Source: Hibiscus mutabilis
Lineage: Eukaryota; Streptophyta; Magnoliopsida; Malvales; Malvaceae
Direction of reading: 5' to 3'
DNA: 64,000 nucleotides
Assembly (NCBI GenBank): GCA_019671005.1
Contig: CM033752.1
Span: forward strand, 8,680,001 to 8,744,000
Numbering within the stretch: the first letter of the stretch is position 1; every line of letters begins with the position of its first letter. The notes beneath the pieces are model-generated. The model ran no database searches and was not told where the DNA came from. It saw nothing but the letters and a program-made list of their open reading frames with translations. Position numbers and translations under genes: made by a program. Shown here in pieces: positions 35,673-45,416 of this stretch.

Positions 35673-36641
35673 TTGAAACAGTTGCCAGAGCAGCTAAAAT
35701 ATGCTTACTTGGGAACCAATAAAACATTGCCTGTAATTATTTCCTCTAAGTTACAGCCTGAGCAGGAAAAGAAGCTGATCAAAATGTTGATGCTACATAA
35801 GAAAGCAATAGGGTGGACAATTGCCGACTTGAAGGGAATTAGCCCGGTAGTGTGCACGCACAAGATTTTGTTGGAAGATGATCACAAACCTTCGATTGAG
35901 ACCCAAATGAGACTGAATCATGCCATGAAAGTGGTTGTAATGAAAGAAATCATCAAGTGGCTTGATGCCGGCATCATATACCCTATCTCTGATAGTACAT
36001 GGGTAAGTCTGATACAATGTGTACCGAAAAAGAGAGGTATAACGGTGGTAAGTAATGAAAACAATGAACTCATTCCAACCAGGACTGTGACCGATTGGAG
36101 GGGTTGTATGGATTATCTAAAGCTAAACAAAGCCACTAGGAAAGATCATTTCCCATTACCCTTTATTGATCAAATGCTTGACCGTCTTGCAGGTAAACCC
36201 TTTTATTGTTTTCTTGATGGTTATTCAGGTTACAATCAAATTGCCATAGCACCAGAAGATCAAGAAAAGACAACCTTCACATGCCCATACGGTACTTATG
36301 ATTTCCGAAAGATGTCATTCGGATTGTGTAACGCCCCAACAACCTTCCAAAGATGCACGATGGCACTCTTTTCAGACATGGTCGAAGACTTCCTTAAGAT
36401 ATTCATGGATGATTTTTCTGTTTTTGGTAATGACTTCAACAGTTGCCTCAACAATTTAGAGAAGGTATTGGCAAGATGTGAAGAAACTAATTTAGTCCTT
36501 AATTGGGAGAAGTGCCATTTTATGGTAGATGGAGGAATAGTGCTCGGCCACAAGATTTCTTCCAAGGGAATTAAAGTAGACAAAGCAAAGGTGGACGTGA
36601 TTGAGAGATTACCCCCACCAAGTTCGGTTAAAAGAATCTAA
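35673..36641 (+). CDS. Athila reverse transcriptase, long ORF
   Basis: A 322-residue ORF starting in KQLPEQLKYAYLG. It has the Athila-specific LHKKAIGWTIADLKGISP, the fingers in WRGCMDYLKLNKATRKDHFP, the palm in FYCFLDGYSGYNQI and the catalytic FMDDFSVFG with both aspartates. It ends in ERLPPPSSVKRI, just before a frameshift. It is the longest undamaged domain of the element, but as part of a broken polyprotein it would not be made normally. Confidence 0.92.
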   Translation: MKQLPEQLKYAYLGTNKTLPVIISSKLQPEQEKKLIKMLMLHKKAIGWTIADLKGISPVVCTHKILLEDDHKPSIETQMRLNHAMKVVVMKEIIKWLDAGIIYPISDSTWVSLIQCVPKKRGITVVSNENNELIPTRTVTDWRGCMDYLKLNKATRKDHFPLPFIDQMLDRLAGKPFYCFLDGYSGYNQIAIAPEDQEKTTFTCPYGTYDFRKMSFGLCNAPTTFQRCTMALFSDMVEDFLKIFMDDFSVFGNDFNSCLNNLEKVLARCEETNLVLNWEKCHFMVDGGIVLGHKISSKGIKVDKAKVDVIERLPPPSSVKRI

Positions 36642-37210
36642 AACTTTCTTGGACATGCAGGTTTTCACAGGAGGTTCATTCATAATTTTTCTAAGGAAAA
36701 GCTTCAATTTTGATGATTCTTGCACCCCAAGCATTCGAAACCCTAAAGAAAAAGCTTGCTGCAACACCCATTGTCGTTCCACCAGATTGGACACTACCTT
36801 TTGAGCTCATGTGTGATGCAAGTGATTTTGCGGTAGGAGCAGTCCTAGGCCAACGCACAGGTAAGACCTTTCATGTGATATATTATGCTAGTAAAACTCT
36901 TAATAGTGCTCAAGTGAATTACACAACAACGGAGAAAGAGTTACTAGCCGTAGTTTTCGCATTTGACAAGTTCCGATCCTATTTGATTGGTACAAAGGTA
37001 ATTGTTCATATAGACCATTCGGCAATTAAGTATCTATCTGCTAAAAAGGATGCCAAACCTCGTTTGATTCGTTGGATATTACTTTTACAAGAGTTTAACA
37101 TTGAAATTAAGGACAAGAAAGGAACAGAAAATCAAGTGGCCGGTCACTTATCATGCTTAGAACGTAATAGGGAGGAGGACGCGGATTTAGAGATATGTGA
37201 TGCATTCCCG
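36642..37210 (+). pseudogene. Athila RNase H
   Basis: The frame resumes in 36710-37612 after damage around 36640-36710 (thumb/connection). Motifs: ELMCDASDFAVGAVLG, TEKELLAVVFAFDKFR and VIVHIDHSAIKYL carry three of the acidic residues. The fourth motif, normally VADHLSR, reads VAGHLSC (37138-37155), so the expected catalytic Asp is Gly here. Confidence 0.88.
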
Positions 37211-37475
37211 GATGAGCAACTGTTAGTTACCTCGGCAACCATGGACGCGTACGCCTCGACAACCCCTGATGCCTCGAAAACCATGGATGCGCACGCCTCG
37301 ACAACCATGGATGTGCATGCCTCGGTAACCTTCGACTCCGTAACAGATCTTGATACACACACCGCGACAACCACTAATGCGCACGCCTTGGCAACCCTTG
37401 ACGTACATGTCGCGGCAACTCTAGACGCGCACGCCTTGGCAACCATGGAAGTAGTTGCCTCGGCAATACCCTGGT
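37211..37475 (+). repeat. coding minisatellite in the RNase H-integrase linker
   Basis: About ten in-frame copies of a roughly 24-bp unit encoding ATMDAHAS-like peptides, each built on GCCTCG(G/A)CAACC. The same word recurs at 34590-34730 and in both LTRs. Confidence 0.88.
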
Positions 37476-37479
37476 ACAC

Positions 37480-38531
37480 GAATTTAGTTAATTTTCTTGT
37501 TTGTGGTATTTTACCTTATGGCCTTACTCACCAAGGGAAGAAGCGGTTCCGCCATGATGGTAAGCATTACTTTTGGGACGAGCCTCTTTTGTTTAAACAA
37601 TGTGCAGATTAGGTTATACGCTAATGTGTCCCTGAAGAGGAGCAACAGAACGTACTCTAGCAATGCCATTCTTCACCCTATAGAGGACATTTTGGAGGAA
37701 CTCGTACCGCGTCCAAAGTTTTGCAATCCGGTTTGTATTGGCCAACACTGTACAAAGATGCCCAAGAGTTTTACAAGCAATATGATTGATGCCAGAGGAT
37801 GGGCAATATCTCTAGACGACATGAGATGCCGCTCCAAAACATCATCGAGGTGGAATTGTTTGATGTATGGGGGATTGATTTTATGGGACCTTTCCCATCT
37901 TTATTCGGCAACCTCTACATTCTACTTGCCGTTGACTACGTGTCTAAATGGGTTGGGGCAGCTGCAGTTCCCACCAACGATTCCAAGACCGTGCAAAGAT
38001 TCTTGCAGAAAAATATATTTACACGGTTTGGGATGCCGAGAGCAATTATCAGTGATGAAGGCAAGCACTTTGAAAACAAACTCATCGCCAAGATGTTACA
38101 ATGCTTTGGTGTATCTCACAAGATTGCCACGACATATCACCCATAAACCAATGGGCAAACAAAAATTTCCAACCGGGAATTGAAGGGTATACTCGAGAAA
38201 GTTGTAAATCCCTCTAGGAAGGATTGGTCAGTAAGACTAGATGACGCACTTTGGGCATATCGCACTGCATTCAAAACACCCTTAAGTATGTCCCCCTTCC
38301 GACTTGTCTATGGCAAAACATGCCATCTACCAGTGGAAATCGAACACAAGGCATATTAGGCAATCAAGACCCTGAATATGGATTGGGAAAGTGCCGGACA
38401 AAAGCGTTTATTAGATCTCAACGAGATAGAAGAATTCAGTGCACTCGCCTATAACAATGCACGAATCTACAAGGAGAAAACAAAGCAATGGCATGACAAG
38501 AAACTATTTCCGCGACAATTCATGCCAGGGC
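37480..38531 (+). pseudogene. Athila integrase, 3' truncated
   Basis: The zinc-binding part is split by stops (CHSSPYRGHFGG near 37661-37697; a CQR near 37790). The core is in frame from about 37799: FDVWGIDFMGPF and AIISDEGKHF hold the two aspartates. A TAA at 38144-38146 replaces Gln of YHPQTNG. The third catalytic residue, Glu in GQAEVSNRE, reads Lys (GQTKISNRE). After WAYRTAFKTPLSMSPFRLVY the frame runs to FMPGQ at 38531, where a deletion joins it to the 3' LTR. Confidence 0.87.
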
Positions 38532-39523
38532 AACTTCCTCCTCAAAATATACTTTGACCTAGCCCTATAAATTCAAGACCATGCCGTCAACTCCAAGGGG
38601 GAGAGAGAGGAGATAATTTTCTATAAGATCAAGGGCAAGGGAGATTTCGACAAAGCTCCATCCATTCTTCATCTTTTTCTTTCTTGTTCAATTAGGTTTA
38701 TGCTAGGAATTCTTTGTCTTGTGTTTCTTTGGAACCTAGCCATGAATTAAATCTATTTGGCTAAGGTTATTGTGTCTTGTGGTTGTGAGAAACAATTGGA
38801 TTTTGTTTAGGTAATAAGAGTTTGCACTTTCTATTCAAGGTTTACTCATTCTTGGTTCTTATTTTTGTTTGCGAGTGAATTGGGAGAGGATCTCGTAACT
38901 TCATCTATTTATCTAATATCGGGAGAGTTAGATTCAAGAAACGAATGAGTATGATCTTTATTCAATCTATTGATGGTGAAGATTAATCCGGCTTAGGAAT
39001 AAGTTAAGGATTTCAACGGCTAAGAGAAGCGTAAGATTGGTTGTTCACCCTTGATTCACGTAGGGATGTATTATCAAGGCATGCACAAATAGCTAGAGTT
39101 TCGACTTAGGGATAACGCTCCACCGAACCTTGAAGTTGCTGCCTAGACGCCCAAGTAGTTGCCCAGCTAGTCGCCCAGGCAACCATCGATTAGTTGCCGA
39201 GGCAACCCCGCTGTGCAAGTTACCACGACAACTGAGTTGCCATTGCACTCTTTTACCAAGACGATCCAATCGGCTATTACTCCTCAACTCACGATAACCT
39301 GGCCTATTCTCTCTCATTAGATTACATCTTCTTTTACTTATTTTCTTTCTTAGTTTAGTTGTTAATTAAAACTCCTACAATCTTCTACTTGTGTTTTTAC
39401 TCTTTACAGTGCAAGAGATTAGATTCTTGAAGTGGCACCAATCCCTGTGGAGACGATATCTTTTATACTATAACTTGCAACGTGTACACTTGCACAATTG
39501 CGGAGCACTTATTACGCACAACA
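38532..39523 (+). repeat. Athila 3' LTR, 5' truncated
   Basis: It corresponds to 31915-32924 of the 5' LTR; the first 479 bp, the polypurine tract and the integrase end are gone. AACTTCCTC is shared at the junction. An 18-bp internal deletion lies near 39114. Confidence 0.93.
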
Positions 39524-39528
39524 GTTTT
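39524..39528. repeat. Athila target site duplication, right
   Basis: gtttt, identical to 31431-31435. Confidence 0.93.
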
Positions 39529-41704
39529 AAAGATGGTTTTTGGGAGTTTAGGTAGAGCTTGAAACGCTTACCTAAGCTCGAAAGTAAGTAAAGTGGTGTT
39601 ACTCTCTCGGTCGTGCTAGTTTGAAATGGTTTTATGCACTCATTTTGATTTACATTGTACCTACTGTTTAAGCATGATTTAAAGTATTTGATGTACTATT
39701 TTAAGCATGTTTTGCTGAAAGATGCACATGGTAAGTGATCCTTGTAAGTATGGTTTATACTTTTGTTTTAAAGCATGGTTGTTGCTTTGGAAAGGGCATG
39801 GTTTAATTCTTGTTAAAAACAGTGAGGTAAATGTTGTTTGGTTAATTATATTGGCAAGTGATGTGGTTTTAAAATTGTTATCGGATATAGTTGGCCGGCC
39901 ATAGGATTGAGTGCACTGTAAAACAAGTCGCCTTGGATGTTGAGGGGTTTATATTGTGTACCGAATACTCTATCCAATTATCCTAACGGTAGAGGGGTTT
40001 AACGGTACCGAATACTCCCATTAGTGGGGTTAAGCATCTAACAGATGAGAGAGATGGGTTTCCTTGTGGGTTGAAAGTGTACCCGGTTGTTATTGTACCG
40101 CGATTGTGATTGTATCGCTATTCCAGTTGAGATGGCTTCAAGTGTTGGGTTAACACTTGTTGAATCCATGTATCCGATGAACTCTTTTTTTAATGGACTT
40201 GATACTGATCACTTGTAAGCCAATATACTTGTTAATGTATCATTGAAATGTCTTATGTTGTATAATGTGATTTATACATTTTTCTCCTTAAGCTTTGCAT
40301 TGGGTAGTAATGCATGGGAAGGCTTAAGTGGAGGGTTGTTGATTAATGATACATGTAGCATACGGTTTATTATGCTGATTTTAATGATATAAAGTGCATG
40401 TTTTAAAAAGGGGCATGTTGATGATGTTTTTAAAGGATGATGTTAAATGAATGGTTTTAAATGCATTGGTGGTGGTTGTTTTGAACATTCCTCACTAAGC
40501 CTTGTTTGCTTACGCTCTTGTTGCCATCAATACAGATAATTGAGGTCTTGGAAGGCAGCAAGAAGCAAGGGGATCTTGGCAAGACTTGTTTCCAAAGTAT
40601 GTCTTGGTTTAGACTATAATGAATAAGGGCAATGGGGTACCTATTATGTTTTGGGAGATGTCTTGTGGAACTCCCTGTTTGAGCATATTTCTTTAGTTAG
40701 TATTGGGTTGTAAATGGCCTTTAAAGTTTGTTTTGATGCTGGTTTACCTTTTTGACATGTTGCTTGAATGGACATTAGGAAGCATGCCTATGGATTCCCT
40801 TTTAATGCTTGATACTTGTTGTGTTGTAGGGATGAAGTTGCTAGTTGGCTTGTGATACAATGACATGTTGGTATGGTGTTATAAGCATGTTGGAATGGTT
40901 TGATAATGTTTTTGAGATGAAAAACCAGCAAATTATGGTATTACAGGTCCATGCGTACCGATACGCGGGGGACCGTATCGGTACAGCTAGACATTTTCTG
41001 GCCAGAGAGATCGGTACGCGTAAGGGAGTACCGGTACACCTAGGTGATTTTTGGCCTGGCGTACCGATACGGGTAATGGTGTATCGGTACACGTTTTAGC
41101 CTCTGGAATTTCACTTTTTCAATCTAAACCCGTGTACCGATACCCATGTAAGGGTACCGGTACGTATATTAAAAAGATTCAAAAGTTAGGTAAGTTCGTT
41201 ATGGCATATCGATACCTGCCGTGGTGTATCGGTACAGGCATTTTATGCAATCGGTACGATGAAACCCATACCGATACCTGAGGCCGTTTTCTGTAATATT
41301 AGCTTGGCAGTTTTGCTTTCATTGCATTTTAGTCCCCGAAACTTGTCCATGTGGTTGTATGAGCTTGAATGATCGAATTGAGATGAAATTTGAGATGAAT
41401 GTTCAGAACATGACTAATTAAAGATTGGTATTTTAAAAAGTGGCTTAAATCTTACAAATTTCCTGTATTTGCAATTTGGTCCCTAAATTGCAAATGTGAT
41501 CAATTGGATGTCAAAATGATGCCAGATTGAGTAGGGGTTATACCTAAGTGTTGCATGTACACGTAGGATTAATAATTGGCATCTAGACGAAATAAAAAGA
41601 AAAAAAAGGACCGGGTTTCGATGTAACTCTCTGGTTTGCTTTGGCAAACCTAATGTAGCTTTCTTGGTTTGGTCTAGCGGCTAGACCGGGTTAAGGGGGT
41701 TACA
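39529..41704 (+). repeat. E2 3' LTR, second part
   Basis: It resumes at the base following the gtttt duplication and matches 23536-25707 of the 5' LTR, including the GTACCGATACG cluster (40950-41280). It ends GGGGGTTACA at 41704. Confidence 0.95.
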
Positions 41705-41709
41705 TGCCT
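41705..41709. repeat. E2 target site duplication, right
   Basis: tgcct, identical to 22255-22259. Confidence 0.95.
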
Positions 41710-41977
41710 CTTCATCTCTAACATTTCAGAAACTTTTCCGGCCCCTTAGCCTTTCAGCTTCTGCTGCGAAAACAGCTCATGACCATGTTAGTGCCATGTC
41801 GGCCACACCACTACCACACCAGCAGCCACGTATGCAGCCATGCACGTATCCGGCCAAAGAGAGAACACTGGCTTCATCTTCAGCCGTACGAACACCTGTA
41901 AAAAAGGACAAAGAAATGCAACAATGCATGCAACAAAGCCAGTCCTTTTTATTTTGTTTTTTTATCAATGTAATCGG

Positions 41978-41986
41978 CTATAAAAG
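41978..41986 (+). promoter_or_regulatory. TATA box of element C 5' LTR
   Basis: CTATAAAAG, preserved at 62792-62800 in the 3' LTR within GGCTATAAAAGCCCC. It is the likely core promoter. Confidence 0.65.
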
Positions 41987-42280
41987 CCCCCAACAAAATA
42001 CTTGTAACCCTAGACAGGTAGATTTCAAAAAATCATTTCAAAAATAAAAAAAATCCTAAACTCTTTTTTGTTCCGAATATAAAAGAAAAGGAAGAGTTAG
42101 GGTTTTATTTACCATCAATTTTCTGTCGCCGGCCATCTTCACCATCTCTGTTTGATTCTTTTAGCTTCTCGTCCCAAGTCTTCTATGGTTTCGAATCGAT
42201 TCTCAAAAGGGGGATTTAGGGTTTGATTTTCAAAACAAAAAGGGGGATTTTTTATGCTTTTATTTTTTAATCAGAAAAGG

Positions 42281-42520
42281 GGCTACATGCGTGGCTGTTG
42301 GTATGGCAGTGGTGTGACCGACATGGCGTTAACATAGTTGTGAGATGTTGTCGTAGCAGAAGCTGAAAGGCTAAGGGGCCGGGGAAGCTTCTGAAATGTT
42401 AGAGATGAAAGGGCAAGTGGAGGCGGCTATGGTATGTGGGTTAGGTTTGATAATTAAGTTTAGGGTTTTTTGGATATCTGGGTAGGGATCCGGGTTTGAT
42501 GGGTCAACCAGGTAGGGTAT
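42281..42520 (-). repeat. inverted duplicate of C LTR segment
   Basis: On the minus strand this block matches 41705-41839 followed by 22148-22259, i.e. the LTR segment into which E2 inserted. It is absent from the 3' LTR of C at the corresponding place (near 63090). It carries a single tgccc where the flanks of E2 have tgcct twice. Confidence 0.88.
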
Positions 42521-43046
42521 TCGAAAGAACCCTAAGTGCCTCAATGAAAAGCATCAAAATTGTTTTACAATAAAGTGATACGAGAGCGAATGTCGTTAAA
42601 GCTAGTGGTGGCCGAGGCGGCAGCGCAACGGCTAAGGCCCGCCGAATTTTGGAAAAACAAATGGGAGGGGGAAGAACATCTAAGAGGTTTTGCTCTATTT
42701 TTTGGGTTTCAAAAATTCAAAATGAGGAAAATAGGAGTTAAAGGCATATTTTCCCATGGTTTTCATGTATATATGCTTCCCAGAACGACGCTGTTTCGAC
42801 CTTTCACGACTCGCGCGGTGACCCGACCCGGAGGAAAGGATCCACGCACTTCGATCTGTGGGATAATTACACGATTAGTCCTCATGGTTTTTCCCATTTT
42901 TATTTTCAACCACGGGTTAATCCCTTTTTAATCCCTCATCATTGTTTTGTTTTTAAAATTTCACCTTTTTTATTTCTGTTTTGTTTTAATTTTAGCCCTT
43001 TGTTTTTGTTTCCTTCCAATCTCAGTACTTAATTTATACATTTTGT

Positions 43047-43247
43047 ATATTATATTATATTATATTATATTATATTATATTATATTATATTATATTATAT
43101 TATATTATATTATATTATATTATATTATATTATATTATATTATATTATATTATATTATATTATATTATATTATATTATATTATATTATATTATATTATAT
43201 TATATTATATTATATTATATTATATTATATTATATTATATTATATTA
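43047..43247. repeat. (TTATA)n microsatellite in C 5' LTR
   Basis: About 40 uninterrupted pentamers, at the same LTR position as the longer array at 63646-64000. Confidence 0.98.
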
Positions 43248-44389
43248 TTTATTTTCATTGCTCGATCCAGCCTTACGGTGACCCGCAACGGGGGATGACC
43301 CGTATTATTATGGCCCTTTTAGTATAGTCAATCAATATCTAACCTTTAATTCTCGCATCTAACTCCTAACTTTTAATTTCTACCATTTAATTTTCCGCAA
43401 TTTAAATTTCCGTATTTATTTTCCCGCTTTTAATTTTCGCACTTTAAATTACCGCATTTTATTTTACGCTCTTTTGTTCGATCCTGTCCTTTTTTTGAAT
43501 TTCTTTGTTCAATCCGATCCTTTTTTCTGGATTCTTTTTTATTTCCCGCATTTATTTTATTTGAGCATTTATTTCTCCCATTTACCTTTATTTTTATTTT
43601 TATTTATTTACTCAATTTTTGTGACATGCATTATCCCGACATTCATTTCACCTCTAATTAAATTATATATTTACATTGTAAATTAATAAATCTAATTCAT
43701 AAAAGGAGATAATTATTAACTCGATTACTTTGGTCTTAATCTTGGCTTAATGGATATAGACCATAGATTTGAATTAATTCTTATCTTCTGAAGGTAAATA
43801 TTAAAATAGGTAAAATTGACAATTCATAACATCATTTTTTAACTATTTGCATCATGCATAAAGGTGATGTACTCAATTTGAACCGTAAATTAACACAACA
43901 GTCGTCTTATTCGATGTCAGTTTAATCTACGATTCGATGTACAATCATCCTTATTAGTTTAACGGATAATTAATTCGAACCCACTAAATTGTTAAATCCC
44001 GTTCAATTAAGGCCTATATTCGATTAAGAACAGTCAATTAAATTTAATTTTAAATTTCAATATTTCCATCGATCAAAAGCAACGTCTATTTTGGTACTGA
44101 TTTTCGGGCGTGATGGGGGTGCTAATCCTTCCCCACACGTAACCAACTCCCGAACCCGTTTTTAAAAAAATCTCTGGTTTTGTGGTTTTCGGCCTGCCTT
44201 AGTGGCCGGTGGCGACTCCAACTCTTCATTTTCAAAATAAAAACACATTTTTAAAACAAAACCCCAAAAATTCAAATTTCCACCAATTTTCAAAAACTTT
44301 TCAAAAACAACAAAAAAAATTCAAAAAAATACTTTACTTATATTTCTATGTTATTAGCGATCTTTCCTGAAAAAAAGGATTGTTATAGC

Positions 44390-44409
44390 TGGCGACTCCG
44401 TTGGGGACC
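44390..44409 (+). other. Element C primer binding site
   Basis: TGGCGACTCCGTTGGGGACC; D has TGGCGACTCCGCTGGGGAC at 48483. This form is typical of Ogre/Tat elements, for which tRNA-Arg has been reported as primer; I did not verify the tRNA. Confidence 0.78.
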
Positions 44410-45416
44410 ATTTGTGAGAGTTAAGTCAAAGAACACGCGTTGCTTTTATCGATAGAAATTTTGAAATTCAAATTAACTTTAATTAATCTGTTCTTTCTCG
44501 AAGATACATTTTAATTCGACGGGCTTGGATAATTAACAATTTTGCATTAATTATTCATTTAATTTATAAGGCATCACCGCCATGTGTTTCATCATACTCA
44601 TCAAGCTCTATACTCGAGCTTTGTCCATTAAGTGAGAGTGAAACGCCACATACCCACGTGAGCAGCCCTCCATGGGTCGGTAATTCACTTCCGAAATCTA
44701 TTTCTTTTGACACTTGAGCAGCCCTCCACATCAATAGGTCGTTCTTTCCCTCGAACCGAATTCGATTTGTAAGCCTGTCATGGGTCAGAATCGAAGTTCT
44801 TGTTATCTTAGTAGATAATAAGATAGGTTCGAGTACCCTTCTCTAGAACCCAAATCACATGTGTGAGAATCTAGGAAGCCCACCCTTTTAGAGCTATGTA
44901 GACAACCATAGAAATCTATAATTCAAGCTGTTAGGCCGCTCTGGTGTATTTATTCAGTTCTCATTCTTCATTTGTATATTTGTATACTAATACACTTTTC
45001 TTGTCTTGCTAGCTTGATCATTTTTGTGCATATCCTTGATATTTTCATATAAAGTGTTGATTCGAGAACAATTCAAAATTGGGGGCTTTCGTAATGGAAG
45101 AAAGAGTCCATAATGACGTGTTAAAGAATTTTGAAGCCCGAATGGGGCAAATGCTAATCTAAATGTGCCTTATATGACAGTCATTCTCTTTCTCTCATTG
45201 TAATAGGACTCAGTCTTCAGTATGAAAAGTCGTTCAACGAGAATGCTCGTCGATCAATACTTTTTGCATTCATTCGTGCATTACCAATTATTTCTCTCCA
45301 CTTATTTTATGGTGGTTGCATCGGCATCCAACATTAACTTCATTCATTTGTACAATAGTCTCATCATATATTACTTTCATTCATGCACTCGTCATTAATT
45401 TCATGCACTTGCATCT
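44410..45416 (+). other. Element C internal region, left part
   Basis: About 1 kb of untranslated-leader-like DNA after the primer site; all frames are closed and no gag is readable. It ends at the insertion point of D. Confidence 0.6.
45412..45416. repeat. D target site duplication, left
   Basis: catct, paired with catcg at 59056-59060 (one mismatch). Confidence 0.8.

Larger units (their letters stand above)
31436..39523 (+). mobile_element. Element A: Athila-lineage Ty3/gypsy retrotransposon
   Basis: 8088 bp between perfect gtttt target duplications. The 5' LTR (31436-32924) starts TGATAAGTG; the 3' LTR keeps only its last 992 bp. The primer site is complementary to tRNA-Asp, as in Athila. 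Order: gag, protease, reverse transcriptase, RNase H, integrase. The gag text (RDYLEEDLERLNPRVV) and the DLGAS protease motif are typical of Athila. Several frameshifts, stops and a 3' deletion make it defective. The retained LTR parts differ by about 34 substitutions over roughly 990 aligned bases (by-eye count), so it is the younger insertion. Confidence 0.95.
22260..41704 (+). mobile_element. Element E2: Tekay/Del-like chromovirus, inserted in C 5' LTR
   Basis: Same family as E1. The 5' LTR is 22260-25707, internal region 25708-30168, and 3' LTR 30169-41704 with an 8.1 kb Athila element inside it. Both LTRs start TGTAACGCCCC and end GGGGGTTACA. Perfect 5-bp target duplications (tgcct) flank it, and the empty site can be read at 42411-42415 in an inverted copy. 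The internal region keeps the gag to chromodomain order but is riddled with stops and deletions, far more than E1. Confidence 0.95.
41710..44387 (+). repeat. Element C 5' LTR, second part
   Basis: Continuation of the LTR after E2. It includes a TATA box, an inverted duplication (42281-42520), an ATATT microsatellite, and an end block (CTAATCCTTCCCCACACG onward, near 44120) shared in weaker form with the LTRs of D. It ends GTTATA two bases before the primer site. Apparent ORFs (42560-42931, 42947-43327) are LTR sequence; the second is the translated microsatellite. Confidence 0.87.

Noticed and set aside
37215..37475. Regular spaced repeats considered as a CRISPR-like array
   Set aside because: They are in-frame coding minisatellites inside a plant retrotransposon; spacers are not unique and the genome is eukaryotic.
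41777..41968. Minus-strand ORF conserved at 62579-62782 (CMHCC.SLSFFT...)
   Set aside because: Conserved only because both lie in the LTRs of element C; no domain and no transcript signal.
42560..42931. 123-codon ORF in the C LTR
   Set aside because: The equivalent region in the 3' LTR does not keep the frame, and it overlaps the inverted-duplication border.
42947..43327. 126-codon ORF with YYIIL repeats
   Set aside because: It is the translation of the TTATA microsatellite in an LTR.
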